Notes under the pieces: model-generated | The model's database searches: none | What the model saw: the letters and a program-made list of their open reading frames with translations, nothing else | What the model was told of the DNA's origin: nothing | Made by a program: the position numbers and the translations under genes | NCBI GenBank assembly: GCA_902520385.1 | Contig: CABYOB010000004.1 | Coordinates: 1 to 53,660 of the forward strand | Direction of reading: 5' to 3' | From: an uncultured Bacteroidota bacterium | Lineage (GTDB): Bacteria; Bacteroidota; Bacteroidia; Flavobacteriales; TMED113 | Length of the DNA stretch: 53,660 nucleotides | Part shown: one piece after another, positions 44,591 to 53,660 of the stretch | Layout of the letters: each line of letters opens with the position of its first letter | Position numbering within the stretch: position 1 is the stretch's first letter

Positions 44591-46393
44591 CTATTCATTT
44601 AATTTTAAAACTGCTAGAAAAGCAGATTGTGGAATTTCAACATTTCCAAGTTGTTTCATTTTCTTTTTCCCTTTCTTTTGTTTTTCTAGTAATTTTCGCT
44701 TTCTTGTTATATCTCCACCATAACATTTTGCAGTCACATCTTTTCTTAAAGCTTTAACTGTTTCTCTAGCAATTATTTTAGAGCCGATAGCTCCTTGAAT
44801 AGCAATATCAAATTGTTGTCTTGGAATTAATGTTTTTAGTTTAACGCACATTTTTTTTCCAATGTTAAATGCATTATCTCTGTGAATAAGGGAAGATAAA
44901 GCATCTACTTGTTCACCGTTTAATAAGATGTCTACTTTTGTTAAATGAGTTATTTGCATATTTAAGGGCTGATAATCAAATGATGCATAACCCTTGGAGA
45001 TACTTTTTAATCTGTCATAGAAATCAAATACAATTTCCGATAAAGGCATTTCAAGAGAGATTTCTACTCTATTAGTTGTGATATATACTTGATTTTTTAA
45101 TATTCCTCTTTTTTCTATACAAAGATTCATAATGGGTCCAATAAATTGACTATCTGTAATTATTTGGGCTTTAATAAAAGGTTCTTCAACACGCTCTAGA
45201 TGGTTTGATTCAGGTAAGTCAGAGGGATTGTTAACTTGTATAATTTCTCCTTTCTTTGTGTACGCATAATAAGAAACGTTAGGAACAGTGGTTATAACAT
45301 TCATATTGAATTCTCTATCTAAACGTTCTTGAATAATTTCCATATGCAACATGCCCAAAAATCCGCAACGAAATCCAAACCCTAGAGCCATAGATGATTC
45401 AGGTTCAAAAGTTAAGGATGCATCATTTAGTTTTAATTTTTCCATTGAATTTCTTAATTCTTCATAATCATCTGTGTCCACTGGATAGATTCCGGCAAAA
45501 ACCATTGGTTTTACATCTTCAAATCCTTCAATTGGTTTATCACAAGGGGTTTCGATAGAAGTTATGGTGTCTCCGACCTTTACTTCATTAGCATCTTTAA
45601 TTCCAGAAATTATATATCCTACATTTCCAGTAGAAATTGATTCACATTTTTCTTGTTTAAATTTTAATATCCCAACTTCTTCGGCAATATATGATTTGCC
45701 TGTTGCAAAGAACTTTACTTTATCTCCTTTAGAAATAGTTCCATTAACAACTTTAAAATAAGCTTCTATACCCCTAAATGGATTATATACAGAGTCAAAA
45801 ATTAATGCTTGTAATGGCAGTTTTCTGTTACCAGATGGAGATGGTATTTTTTCAATAATATTTTTTATTAAGACTTCGACCCCTAGTCCAGTTTTTCCAG
45901 ATGTCCAAATTATATCTTCTCTTTTACAACCGATTAAATCAATAATTTGATCAGAAACCTCTTCGGGGTTAGCGCTGTCTAAATCTACCTTATTTAGTAC
46001 TGGTATAATTTCAAGATCATTTTCTAAGGCTAAATAAAGATTAGAAATGGTCTGAGCTTGAATTCCTTGTGCAGCATCTACAACCAATAAAGCCCCTTCA
46101 CAAGCTGCAATGGATCTTGATACTTCGTAAGAAAAATCAACATGCCCAGGGGTGTCAATTAGGTTTAAACAATAATTTTCATTATTAAACATTGTTTGCA
46201 TTTGAATAGCGTGGCTTTTAATTGTAATTCCTCGCTCTCTTTCCAAATCCATATTGTCTAATAATTGATTTTGAAGATTTTTCTTTTCAACTGTTTTAGT
46301 AAATTCAAGCAATCTGTCAGCAAGAGTACTTTTCCCATGGTCAATATGGGCGATAATACAGAAATTTCGAATAAAATTTTGTTTATCAGGCAT
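44591..46393 (-). CDS. lepA: Elongation factor 4 (LepA GTPase)
   Basis: The 600-residue translational GTPase back-translocates or helps ribosome assembly. G1 reads [15 protein letters not shown], then [20 protein letters not shown], and the LepA-specific C-terminal domain with [24 protein letters not shown]. Full length, ATG start at 46393. A TAGATTTG box on the minus strand lies 19 bases upstream. It probably heads the lepA to purD gene row. Confidence 0.97.
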   Translation of the reverse strand: MPDKQNFIRNFCIIAHIDHGKSTLADRLLEFTKTVEKKNLQNQLLDNMDLERERGITIKSHAIQMQTMFNNENYCLNLIDTPGHVDFSYEVSRSIAACEGALLVVDAAQGIQAQTISNLYLALENDLEIIPVLNKVDLDSANPEEVSDQIIDLIGCKREDIIWTSGKTGLGVEVLIKNIIEKIPSPSGNRKLPLQALIFDSVYNPFRGIEAYFKVVNGTISKGDKVKFFATGKSYIAEEVGILKFKQEKCESISTGNVGYIISGIKDANEVKVGDTITSIETPCDKPIEGFEDVKPMVFAGIYPVDTDDYEELRNSMEKLKLNDASLTFEPESSMALGFGFRCGFLGMLHMEIIQERLDREFNMNVITTVPNVSYYAYTKKGEIIQVNNPSDLPESNHLERVEEPFIKAQIITDSQFIGPIMNLCIEKRGILKNQVYITTNRVEISLEMPLSEIVFDFYDRLKSISKGYASFDYQPLNMQITHLTKVDILLNGEQVDALSSLIHRDNAFNIGKKMCVKLKTLIPRQQFDIAIQGAIGSKIIARETVKALRKDVTAKCYGGDITRKRKLLEKQKKGKKKMKQLGNVEIPQSAFLAVLKLNE

Positions 46394-46411
46394 GATTAAT
46401 AATAAAGATTA

Positions 46412-46440
46412 CAAATCTACTTTTTTAATTCTATATTTAA
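46412..46440 (-). promoter_or_regulatory. Bacteroidota-type promoter for lepA
   Basis: On the minus strand TAGATTTG (46419-46412) matches TAnnTTTG, with TTA in -33 position 18 bases upstream. The predicted start near 46405 leaves a ~12-nt leader. Confidence 0.5.
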
Positions 46441-46507
46441 TCCTATGTTAAAAAATATTTCTTTATTATAACTATATTTGTTATATCAACACTCAAATTA
46501 AAACTAA

Positions 46508-49000
46508 ATGATGCAGCAATTTTTAAAAACAATTATGATTTTTTGTATGTTAATATCTACCGATTTATTAACTGCTCAAATTGTAGCTTCTGAAGATGTC
46601 TATTTGTGTGAGCCTACAGAGATAACTTTACAAGCCACTGCTAATGGGACTTCTGGAACTGACTCTGGTATTTCTAGTGATGATACTTTTGGAGGATTAG
46701 TTAATTTAGGTTTTAATTTTGATTTTTATGGGGTCACTTATAACCAATGTGTTATTTCTTCAAATAATTATTTGTCATTTAATGCTGCAAATGCTGGTGG
46801 TTATTCTGGTTGGAATATTGGTGCAGCTGTGCCTAATAATTTTGACGCTCCAATGAATGCAATACTGTGCCCTTGGCAAGATATAAATCCAGGGATAGGT
46901 GGAAATATTCAGTATAGTTTATCAGGTGATGCTCCTAATAGAGTATTTACAGTTACTTTTTGCGCAATACCTATGTTCTCATGTACTGATATATGTTATA
47001 CTAGTCAAATAAAATTATTTGAAACAAGTAATATTATTGAAACTCATATATCTGAAAAGCCATTATGTGCAACATGGAATGATGGGGCAGCTATACATGC
47101 TTTACATAATAACACGGGGACTATAGCTAATGTAGTTACAGGGCCTGATGGTATAGTAAGAAATTTTCCTAATCAATGGACAGCGTTACAAGATGGATAT
47201 AGATTTACGCCAAATGGCCCAAATGATTATATAATAGAACAAATTCCTTACCAACCTGTAATTACTGGCAATACAGTTACATGGTTAGATGTTGATGGAA
47301 ATATTGTTGGTTCAGGTAACACTTTAACTGTTAATCCAACTGAATCAACCACATACTATGCTCAGGCGCAACTTTGTGAGGGAGGGGGGTGTTCTGGAAA
47401 TGGAGGAGGAACAGTTGAAGACGAGGTAAGTATATTTTTTGAAGAAATTTCAATTGATTATGAGACTACCTCAGCTTCTTGCGGCTGGGAAAATAATCCA
47501 GATGGACAAATAATTTCTAGCCCAGTGGGAACAGGTCCATTTGATTTTATCTGGACTAATGAAAATGGTGAAGTAGTTCAAGAAACAATAGCACAAAACA
47601 CAGACATTTTAAATAATATTCCACCAGGAAATTATATTTTAAGTGTATCCACTCAATTAGGTTGTTTTGATGAAGAAACAATCTCAGTTGAAATGGATGG
47701 CTTAATGCCAGAGGAGGCTTTGGCAGGGGATGACCAAGAAATATGTTCAACTTTAACAACTCTGTCGGCAAATAGTACTCAGGCACAAGATAATGTTGTA
47801 CAATGGGAGTTAATATCAGGAAGTGGCATCATAAGCGATATCGATAATCCATCTTCTAATGTTACTGGACTATCGATTGGGGAGAATGTTTTTCAATGGA
47901 GCGTTACAAATGATTGTGGGACAAATACAGATCAAGTTACAATTACTGTATTAGATGGAAACCCCGTGATTTCGGAGCCATTAAGTCCGGTGACTTGTTT
48001 GTTAAACACAAGTTTAAATGCAAGTGTACAAGGAGATGTGATGGTGTGGTCGGGTTCGGGCCCTGGAAATATTAATTTTTCTTCACCGAATGATTTGTCA
48101 ACAAATGTAACTGTTGATCAATATGGTCTGTATACGTTTAATTTTATGGGCTGTGCAGGTACTCAAACAGTTTCGGTTGAATTTGTTACTGAAACACCAC
48201 AAATAATTAATGAAGAGACTGTTTATTGTGACTTTCAGACTGAGCTAGAAGTTAATTATATTGAAAATATAAATGGGTGGTCACTTTTTTCTAGCCCTAA
48301 TGGCTCAAATGTCACTTTTTCTTCACCGAACGATTTAAGTACAAATGTAACAGTAGATCAATATGGAACTTATCAATTTATGTTTGAAGCATGTGATTCA
48401 TATGATGTTATTCCTGTTACTTTTGCACCTGATGAACCAACTGTTGTTGGGCCGCAGCACCAAGATTGCATTTTATATGCAGATTTGGTAGCTTATACAG
48501 AGGCTGAAAATGGTGGGCCTTGGACACAAATTTTTGGGCCAAGCGGAGTTGTTTTTTCTGACCAATGGTCTCCAGAAGTTCAGGTTACTGTACCAGACTA
48601 TGGTATTTATATGTTTCAATATACAGCATGTAATATAGATACATATATTGAGGTAGGGTTTTCGTGCGAACTAGTATTACCGAATGTTATCACCCCTAAT
48701 AATGATGGCATTAATGATGAGTTTATTATTGATGGTTTAGATCCTACCATCTACACTAACAGCTTATTTACTGTTTTTAACAGATGGGGAGGTGTTGTAT
48801 ATATTGAAAGTGATTATGGTTTAAATGATGTTTGGTGGGATGGAGAAGTTGTCTTGGATAGTTATATTAGAGATTATTCGGAAAGTTCTGAGAAACAACT
48901 GGTAAATGATGGTGTTTACTATTATGTTTTGGATGTATTTAATCAAGCTCAAAATCAAAAAGAATATTATACGGGCCACCTTACAATTTTAAAAGACTAG
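46508..49000 (+). CDS. Large secreted protein with CHU_C / T9SS type B sorting domain
   Basis: The 830-residue protein has a signal peptide (MMQQFLKTIMIFCMLISTDLLTAQ). An N-terminal all-beta domain covers about 25-235, then an Ig/PKD-like part. Three ~75-residue modules follow, sharing FS..NDLSTNVTVDQYG-type strands. The last ~90 residues form the gliding-motility-associated C-terminal domain: LPNVITPNNDGINDEFI, FNRWGGVVYIESDY, NDGVYYYVLDVF and GHLTILKD. This is the T9SS type B signal, usually on surface adhesins or SprB-like filaments. Its 3' end overlaps ribE by 20 bp. A TATATTTG box lies at 46473-46480. Confidence 0.9.
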   Translation: MMQQFLKTIMIFCMLISTDLLTAQIVASEDVYLCEPTEITLQATANGTSGTDSGISSDDTFGGLVNLGFNFDFYGVTYNQCVISSNNYLSFNAANAGGYSGWNIGAAVPNNFDAPMNAILCPWQDINPGIGGNIQYSLSGDAPNRVFTVTFCAIPMFSCTDICYTSQIKLFETSNIIETHISEKPLCATWNDGAAIHALHNNTGTIANVVTGPDGIVRNFPNQWTALQDGYRFTPNGPNDYIIEQIPYQPVITGNTVTWLDVDGNIVGSGNTLTVNPTESTTYYAQAQLCEGGGCSGNGGGTVEDEVSIFFEEISIDYETTSASCGWENNPDGQIISSPVGTGPFDFIWTNENGEVVQETIAQNTDILNNIPPGNYILSVSTQLGCFDEETISVEMDGLMPEEALAGDDQEICSTLTTLSANSTQAQDNVVQWELISGSGIISDIDNPSSNVTGLSIGENVFQWSVTNDCGTNTDQVTITVLDGNPVISEPLSPVTCLLNTSLNASVQGDVMVWSGSGPGNINFSSPNDLSTNVTVDQYGLYTFNFMGCAGTQTVSVEFVTETPQIINEETVYCDFQTELEVNYIENINGWSLFSSPNGSNVTFSSPNDLSTNVTVDQYGTYQFMFEACDSYDVIPVTFAPDEPTVVGPQHQDCILYADLVAYTEAENGGPWTQIFGPSGVVFSDQWSPEVQVTVPDYGIYMFQYTACNIDTYIEVGFSCELVLPNVITPNNDGINDEFIIDGLDPTIYTNSLFTVFNRWGGVVYIESDYGLNDVWWDGEVVLDSYIRDYSESSEKQLVNDGVYYYVLDVFNQAQNQKEYYTGHLTILKD
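47970..48670 (+). repeat. Three tandem ~75-aa Ig-like modules
   Basis: The modules begin near 47970, 48196 and 48435. Each has an early Cys, a W, a G-P or S-P-N turn, an FS strand, VTVxxYGxYxFxF and a late Cys. Copies 1 and 2 share a run of near-identical codons (FSSPNDLSTNVTVDQYG), suggesting recent duplication. Confidence 0.65.
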
Positions 49001-49580
49001 CCGTCCTGTCAATTTGTTTTGAAATCATATCAAATTCTAGATTAACTTTATCATTTTTCTTTATAAACTGAAAAGTTGTTTCTTTAAGAGTATGTGGGAT
49101 TATCCAGACTTCAAATGACATTTCTGAGTCTTTAATTTTTGAAACAGTTAGGCTAACACCGTTAATACAGATTGACCCTTTTTCAAATATTAAATTTTGG
49201 AATTTTTTTGGATATTGAAATATAAAAAAAACATTACCGTCTTCCTTATTAATAAAGGAACAGTTTCCAAGACAATCTACGTGACCCTGTACAAAATGAC
49301 CACTTATTCTAGAGGACATTTTTAAACTTCTCTCTAAGTTAATTTTATCTCCCACTTTTAAGGTTCCTAAATTTGTTTTAAGAAGAGTTTCTTTTACGCA
49401 GGTCACTTTATAAAATTTTGGACCAATGTGCGTTACAGTTAAACAAACTCCGTTATGAGCTACACTTTCACCTATTGCTAGTTCATTCGTGAAACTTGAT
49501 TTTATATAAATATTATAATTTGAGATGTTGTTCTCAACTTTCATTATTTCACCAATATTTTCGATTATTCCAGAGAACAT
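48981..49580 (-). CDS. ribE: Riboflavin synthase, alpha subunit
   Basis: The enzyme makes riboflavin from two 6,7-dimethyl-8-ribityllumazine molecules. The 199-residue protein has the start MFSGIIENIGEI and two homologous lumazine-binding barrels, each with a GESVAHNGVCLTV- or KGSICINGVSLTV-type strand. SGHFVQGHVD joins them. It is standard length, not in a rib operon, and overlaps the CHU_C gene by 20 bp. No FMN riboswitch is visible upstream. Confidence 0.94.
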   Translation of the reverse strand: MFSGIIENIGEIMKVENNISNYNIYIKSSFTNELAIGESVAHNGVCLTVTHIGPKFYKVTCVKETLLKTNLGTLKVGDKINLERSLKMSSRISGHFVQGHVDCLGNCSFINKEDGNVFFIFQYPKKFQNLIFEKGSICINGVSLTVSKIKDSEMSFEVWIIPHTLKETTFQFIKKNDKVNLEFDMISKQIDRTASLLKL

Positions 49581-49643
49581 ACAATTAGCTTGTTTATTAA
49601 TAATAAATAATTACTTTAGTTATCTAAATTTACTAATAAGATT

Positions 49644-50978
49644 ATGATAAAAATATATTTATTAGATAAAAAATCTAATTTAAAACCAGAAACGCACAAA
49701 GAATACATTTGTTTACCTAATTCATTTCTTGAAATTAGAAAAGAGGCAGTAAAAATTTATAAATGGCTTAAGGCTATTGAGCAAAGGCATATACAAAAAC
49801 TTTATGATCAAAAATATTCATTGGGCGTGGACATAATTAATCAATCAAAAAATGAGCAAGGTGCAGCGGTTTTTTTGGAAAGTATTTTTTTATTGAATTA
49901 CAGGTTTGATAAATATCAAAAACTAAAAAAAAATAGATTTAATATTTCGTTTAAAAATAATAGTCTTTTTAAAAAAGAGATAGTAGAGGGTGTTTTTTTG
50001 GCTAGAGATTTAGTAAATGAGCCATTATCATTTTTAACAGCAACACAATTATCTAAAGAAATTAAAAAAGCTTCTAAAAATGCAAAATTTAATTTAAAAG
50101 TTTTAGGTCAAAAACAAATACAATCTTTGGGAATGGGGGGCGTTCTAAGTGTTAATAGAGGTTCAGTAAATCCCCCTACATTTAATATACTTAGTTATTT
50201 ACCCAAAAAAAATAATCAAAAACCAATTATATTAGTTGGAAAAGGGGTGGTTTATGACACGGGTGGCTTAAGCTTAAAGCCTACTCCAAATTCCATGGAC
50301 TGTATGAAAAGTGATATGGGGGGTGCGGCAGCAGTTATCGGAGCAATATACGCAATATCTAAAATGAAGTTAAATGTTAATGTAATTGGTCTAATCCCAG
50401 CAGTTGAAAATAGGCCTGGCGGAAACGCATATGTTCCCGGGGATGTGGTAACCATGATGGATGGTAGTAGTGTAGAGGTACTTAACACTGATGCGGAGGG
50501 TCGAATGATATTGGCAGATGCTTTACATTATGCAAAAGGATTTGATCCTAAATTAGTGTTAGATGTTGCTACATTAACTGGTTCTGCGGCAAGGGCGGTA
50601 GGTAAATATGGAATAGTAGCTATGGGAAATGCGAGTAAAAAAATCTGTGATATTGTTGAAAAATCAGGACATGAAATGTCTGAAAGAGTTGCTTTTCAGC
50701 CTTTTTGGGATGAATATTCCCAAGAGCTAGAGTCTAATATAGCGGACTTAAAAAATATAGGATCGGCTGAAGCGGGTCATATAACAGCAGGTAAATTTCT
50801 AGAGCACTTCACTAAAGATGCAGGAAAAAAATGCTATCCTTGGATTCATTTAGATATTGCTGGCTCTGCTTTTCTTCAGTCTGAATATTTTTTACATCCA
50901 AAGGGTGGCACGGGCTCTGGTGTAAGGCTAATATGTAGATTTTTGCAATTTATTGCTAAAAACGGTTTGCCAGAATAA
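49644..50978 (+). CDS. Leucyl aminopeptidase (M17 family)
   Basis: The 444-residue zinc/manganese aminopeptidase has the catalytic block intact: VGKGVVYDTGGLSLKP, MDCMKSDMGGAAAV, and the signature NTDAEGRMILADAL with the catalytic Arg. The N-terminal macrodomain-like part is shorter than in E. coli PepA. It is cytosolic and cleaves N-terminal residues from peptides. It is divergent from ribE and followed 36 bases later by pdxA. Confidence 0.93.
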   Translation: MIKIYLLDKKSNLKPETHKEYICLPNSFLEIRKEAVKIYKWLKAIEQRHIQKLYDQKYSLGVDIINQSKNEQGAAVFLESIFLLNYRFDKYQKLKKNRFNISFKNNSLFKKEIVEGVFLARDLVNEPLSFLTATQLSKEIKKASKNAKFNLKVLGQKQIQSLGMGGVLSVNRGSVNPPTFNILSYLPKKNNQKPIILVGKGVVYDTGGLSLKPTPNSMDCMKSDMGGAAAVIGAIYAISKMKLNVNVIGLIPAVENRPGGNAYVPGDVVTMMDGSSVEVLNTDAEGRMILADALHYAKGFDPKLVLDVATLTGSAARAVGKYGIVAMGNASKKICDIVEKSGHEMSERVAFQPFWDEYSQELESNIADLKNIGSAEAGHITAGKFLEHFTKDAGKKCYPWIHLDIAGSAFLQSEYFLHPKGGTGSGVRLICRFLQFIAKNGLPE

Positions 50979-51014
50979 ATTAAAAACCAGTTAGTATTTA
51001 ACTATATAGATTAA

Positions 51015-52019
51015 ATGAAAAAAATAACCAAGATAGGCGTTACATGTGGAGATCCTAATGGAGTTGGGTTGCAGGTTTTAATACAGTCTTTTAATAGTAT
51101 TTTTGTTAAAAACAAAGATGTAAAAGTAATTTTATTTGCATCTAAATGTTTATGGGATTTTTATTTAAAATTACTAAAAATCAACGGCTTAAGGTGTACG
51201 TTGATACAAAATGTAGAAGATGCTCGAAATGAAACTATAAATATAATTGAATGTTTTTCATCAAAATTAAATATTCAACCTGGTAAAGTCACACGAGCCG
51301 CCGGTCTTGCTGCTGCAAAATCATTAGTGGTTGCTTCGGATTATTTAATCTTAAATAAAATAGATGCTTTAGTTACAATGCCCGTAAGTAAGTCAAATAT
51401 GCATTTTGAAAATGGATATAAGTTTATAGGTCATACTGAGTACTTAAGAGATAGATCAAATGCATATGAAACTTTAATGATTTTAATAACAAAAGGTTTC
51501 AAAGTAGCAACTGTCACAAATCACGTGCCTATTGCTAAAATTTCAAAACAGATCACTAAAAAATTAGTGACTTTAAAATTAAAGCTACTCATTAGTAGTT
51601 TAGAAAATGACTTTTCAATAAATAATCCTAAAATTGCAGTTTTAGGATTAAATCCTCATATGGGAGATGGAGGGTTAATAGGAAAGGAAGAGATAAATAT
51701 AATAAAACCAGTTATTGAAAAATTTGATCATCAGGGTTTTAATGTTTCTGGGCCCTTTTCGTCTGATGCTTTCTTTGGAAAATTGTTGTATAAAAATTAT
51801 GATGCTGTTCTTGCGATGTATCATGACCAAGGTCTTATTCCTTTTAAAATGGAATCATTTAATAAGGGTGTAAATTTTACAGCGGGCATGAATTATATTC
51901 GCACATCACCTGATCATGGTCCAGCTTTCGATATTGTAGGAACAGAGCATGTAAATAGCGAATCATTTTTAAACTCAATATTTTTCGCGAATAAAATTTA
52001 TAAATCTAGATTAGTGTAA
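51015..52019 (+). CDS. pdxA: 4-Hydroxythreonine-4-phosphate dehydrogenase
   Basis: PdxA works in the DXP-dependent pyridoxal phosphate pathway. The 334-residue protein opens with GVTCGDPNGVGLQV and has the metal-binding His positions in FIGHTEYL, AVLGLNPHMGDGG and AMYHDQGLIPFK, and a C-terminal RTSPDHGPAFDIVG. Full length. It is the first gene of the pdxA-DUF177-rpmF-fabH row, an order familiar from Flavobacteriales. Confidence 0.95.
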   Translation: MKKITKIGVTCGDPNGVGLQVLIQSFNSIFVKNKDVKVILFASKCLWDFYLKLLKINGLRCTLIQNVEDARNETINIIECFSSKLNIQPGKVTRAAGLAAAKSLVVASDYLILNKIDALVTMPVSKSNMHFENGYKFIGHTEYLRDRSNAYETLMILITKGFKVATVTNHVPIAKISKQITKKLVTLKLKLLISSLENDFSINNPKIAVLGLNPHMGDGGLIGKEEINIIKPVIEKFDHQGFNVSGPFSSDAFFGKLLYKNYDAVLAMYHDQGLIPFKMESFNKGVNFTAGMNYIRTSPDHGPAFDIVGTEHVNSESFLNSIFFANKIYKSRLV

Positions 52020-52066
52020 AGAAGAAGAAAAGTATTATATTAGCCTTCCAATTTTAAATTTGATTT

Positions 52067-52567
52067 ATGGGAAGTTCTAATTTTGAAGTAAATCTCCCTA
52101 GTCTTTTTGGAAAAAAGATGCTCGCAAATTTTGAATTAGATAGTAAGTTCTTTGAATTTTCTGAATACTTTTTGATAGACAGTTATTTGATTAATTGTAC
52201 TGTTGAGATAGAGAAAAAAAATGCTTTCTGGCAGTTAGATTTAGCATTAAGTGGATCTGTTAAAACTTATTGTGATAGGTGCGGAGATCCATTAGTTTTG
52301 AGTTTACATGGATTAGAAACATATTTTTTAAAAAAAGAAATAGATGACAACTCTCAATCTCATAATATAATTTATTTAAATCATACGGCAGAACCAGTAA
52401 ATTTGGAAGGTGTTATAAAGGAGGCTATTTTTTTTCTTATTCCAAGAACTAAAAAGCATAAAACCAATGAATGTAACCCTGAAGCAATAGAGAAATTAGA
52501 GTTTTATCAAAAGGGCAATAGTAAGAATACTTTATCAGATCATTTAAAGAGAAAATTAAAAAAATAG
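52067..52567 (+). CDS. DUF177 / YceD family protein
   Basis: The 166-residue protein has the [10 protein letters not shown] zinc-ribbon-like pair of cysteines near 66-69 and the acidic or hydrophobic strand around it that define DUF177 (YceD). The family is nearly always placed before rpmF, as here with a 4-base gap, and has been linked to 23S rRNA or ribosome assembly. The C-terminus is basic ([11 protein letters not shown]). Confidence 0.88.
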   Translation: MGSSNFEVNLPSLFGKKMLANFELDSKFFEFSEYFLIDSYLINCTVEIEKKNAFWQLDLALSGSVKTYCDRCGDPLVLSLHGLETYFLKKEIDDNSQSHNIIYLNHTAEPVNLEGVIKEAIFFLIPRTKKHKTNECNPEAIEKLEFYQKGNSKNTLSDHLKRKLKK

Positions 52568-52571
52568 TAAA

Positions 52572-52748
52572 ATGGCACATCCTAAAAGAAGAGTTTCTAA
52601 AACTCGAAAAAATAAAAGAAGAACTCACTATAAAGCAAAAAGTGAGGTTGTATCTATTTGTAAAGAAACAGGTGAGGCTCATGTTTATCACAGAGCTTAT
52701 ACTCACGAAGGGAAGATTTATTATAAAGGAAAATTATTTTCAGAATAA
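52572..52748 (+). CDS. rpmF: 50S ribosomal protein L32 (missing from the ORF track)
   Basis: The 58-residue ORF reads [21 protein letters not shown], with a [21 protein letters not shown] middle, an unmistakable L32 start (usual form MAxPKRRxSKxRxxxRR). Only one Cys (Cys30) is present, so this is a zinc-free (C-minus) L32. It follows DUF177 by 4 bases and precedes fabH by 56. No plsX lies between rpmF and fabH, unlike in many Proteobacteria. Confidence 0.96.
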   Translation: MAHPKRRVSKTRKNKRRTHYKAKSEVVSICKETGEAHVYHRAYTHEGKIYYKGKLFSE

Positions 52749-52804
52749 TTTTTTTCATACCACTTTAATTTTAACTTTAAAGACATAAAATAAATTTATA
52801 ATTT

Positions 52805-53660
52805 ATGTCGAAAAATTTATCTTGTGCCATTACCGCAGTTGCAGGCTGGGTTCCAGATACCAAATTAACAAATGAAGATTTGGCCAATATGGTCGACACT
52901 TCAGATGAATGGATAACTACAAGAACTGGCATTAAGGAACGAAGAATTTTAAAAGACTCAGATAAGGCCACTGCGCACATGTCTTCAAGGGCTATTGAAA
53001 GGCTATTATCTAAAAGAAACATTAAAGCAAATGAAATCGATTTAATAATTTGCGCTACTGTAACTCCGGACATGCTTTTCCCTTCAACCGCATCAATCAT
53101 TATTGATTCAATTGGGGCTACAAATTCGTTTGGCTTTGATTTGTCGGCAGCGTGTTCTGGATTTTTATTCGCATTAAAAACGGGAGCTTCGTATATAGAA
53201 AGTGGCTCATGTCAAAAGGTTATTGTAGTTGGTTCAGATAAAATGTCTTCCATAGTAGATTATTCGGATCGTCAAACATGCATTATTTTTGGAGATGGTG
53301 CGGGTGCAGTTCTTTTAGAGCCAACGAAAGAATCTTTGGGAATTCAGGATTCTATATTGAAGGTTGATGGCTCTGGAAAGCAATATTTAAAACAAATTGC
53401 AGGAGGGTCCTTAAACCCCTCTTCTCATAAAACTGTAGATAATAAAGAACATTATATTTTTCAAGATGGTAAAACAGTATTTAAGTTTGCAGTTAGTAAA
53501 ATGGCTGATGTTGCGGCAGAAATCATGCAGAAGAACAAATTAAAACCTGAAGATATTTCTTGGCTTGTTCCGCACCAAGCTAATTTAAGAATAATAGACG
53601 CTACAGCTAGACGTATGGGGTTAGACAATAAAAAGATTATGATTAATATTCAAAAATATG
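52805..53660 (+). CDS. fabH: 3-oxoacyl-ACP synthase III (3' partial)
   Basis: FabH condenses acetyl-CoA with malonyl-ACP to start fatty acid synthesis. 285 residues are visible before the window edge, out of about 330. The active-site Cys117 lies in DLSAACSGF, and the catalytic His in LVPHQANLRI near 257. The last catalytic residue (Asn in the NIxxYGN motif) falls just past the edge, as the sequence stops at NIQKY. The N-terminal TSDEWITTRTGIKERR is typical. It is not in the ORF track because it has no stop here. Confidence 0.95.
   Translation, partial: MSKNLSCAITAVAGWVPDTKLTNEDLANMVDTSDEWITTRTGIKERRILKDSDKATAHMSSRAIERLLSKRNIKANEIDLIICATVTPDMLFPSTASIIIDSIGATNSFGFDLSAACSGFLFALKTGASYIESGSCQKVIVVGSDKMSSIVDYSDRQTCIIFGDGAGAVLLEPTKESLGIQDSILKVDGSGKQYLKQIAGGSLNPSSHKTVDNKEHYIFQDGKTVFKFAVSKMADVAAEIMQKNKLKPEDISWLVPHQANLRIIDATARRMGLDNKKIMINIQKY

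Noticed and set aside
52571-52590. TGGCAC string at the rpmF start as a third sigma-54 box
   Set aside because: No TTG at the -12 spacing, and it is the start of a coding region.
1-53660. tRNA, rRNA, CRISPR arrays, insertion sequences, attachment sites or a replication origin
   Set aside because: Scanned the gaps by eye: none has cloverleaf signatures, spaced direct repeats, transposase genes or clustered DnaA boxes.

Overview
The window looks like a low-GC (roughly 30%) Bacteroidota chromosome, most likely a marine member of the Flavobacteriales. Several secreted proteins end in type IX secretion (T9SS) sorting domains, one of them a CHU_C/gliding-type domain. Promoter-like boxes follow the Bacteroidota TAnnTTTG pattern and starts generally lack a Shine-Dalgarno sequence. 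The housekeeping genes (hppD/hmgA, short-chain threonine dehydrogenase, M28 cyclotransferase-like lipoprotein, pdxA-DUF177-rpmF-fabH) also fit that group. Gene density is very high, many genes touch or overlap by a few bases, and no tRNA, rRNA, CRISPR array or insertion sequence was seen.

Layout. 1-11.3 kb holds exported proteins: a partial SprB-repeat T9SS protein, a secreted esterase, two amidohydrolases, a WxxGxW-repeat protein behind a sigma-54-like promoter, and a reprolysin-like metalloprotease. hflX and a small membrane protein lie on the opposite strand. 11.3-16.8 kb is core metabolism and translation: ahpC-type peroxiredoxin, trpS, gatC, bacilliredoxin, tadA, aspS and a DUF554 protein. 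16.75-17.8 kb holds a GC-rich structured stretch with a 14-codon ORF, two small genes and a G9 tract.

17.8-25.4 kb is the accessory part. A RecD-like helicase converges on a tightly coupled five-gene minus-strand operon: HNH nuclease, DGQHR (DndB-like) protein with a Cys-rich insert, HAD 5'-nucleotidase, HEPN protein with an R-x4-H motif, and a 901-residue P-loop ATPase. Junctions within it are TAATG overlaps or 4-nt gaps, and it begins at the base after the hppD stop codon. This is the best candidate for an undescribed, possibly anti-phage, system. The functional assignment is inference; the gene order and motifs are visible in the sequence.

25.4-36.3 kb: tyrosine catabolism (hppD, hmgA), trhO, threonine dehydrogenase, cysS, an M28 lipoprotein, an HTTM membrane protein and polA with a degenerate proofreading domain. 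36.3-46.4 kb: two paralogous tiny membrane proteins, a TrkA/KtrA-type RCK protein, a Cys/Met-metabolism PLP enzyme, yicC-gmk-nadD, a putative sigma-54-driven small RNA, purQ, a 46-aa membrane peptide, purD, yebC, a Lys-rich membrane protein and lepA. 46.5 kb to the end: a CHU_C secreted protein, ribE, a leucyl aminopeptidase, pdxA, DUF177, rpmF and a fabH cut by the window edge.
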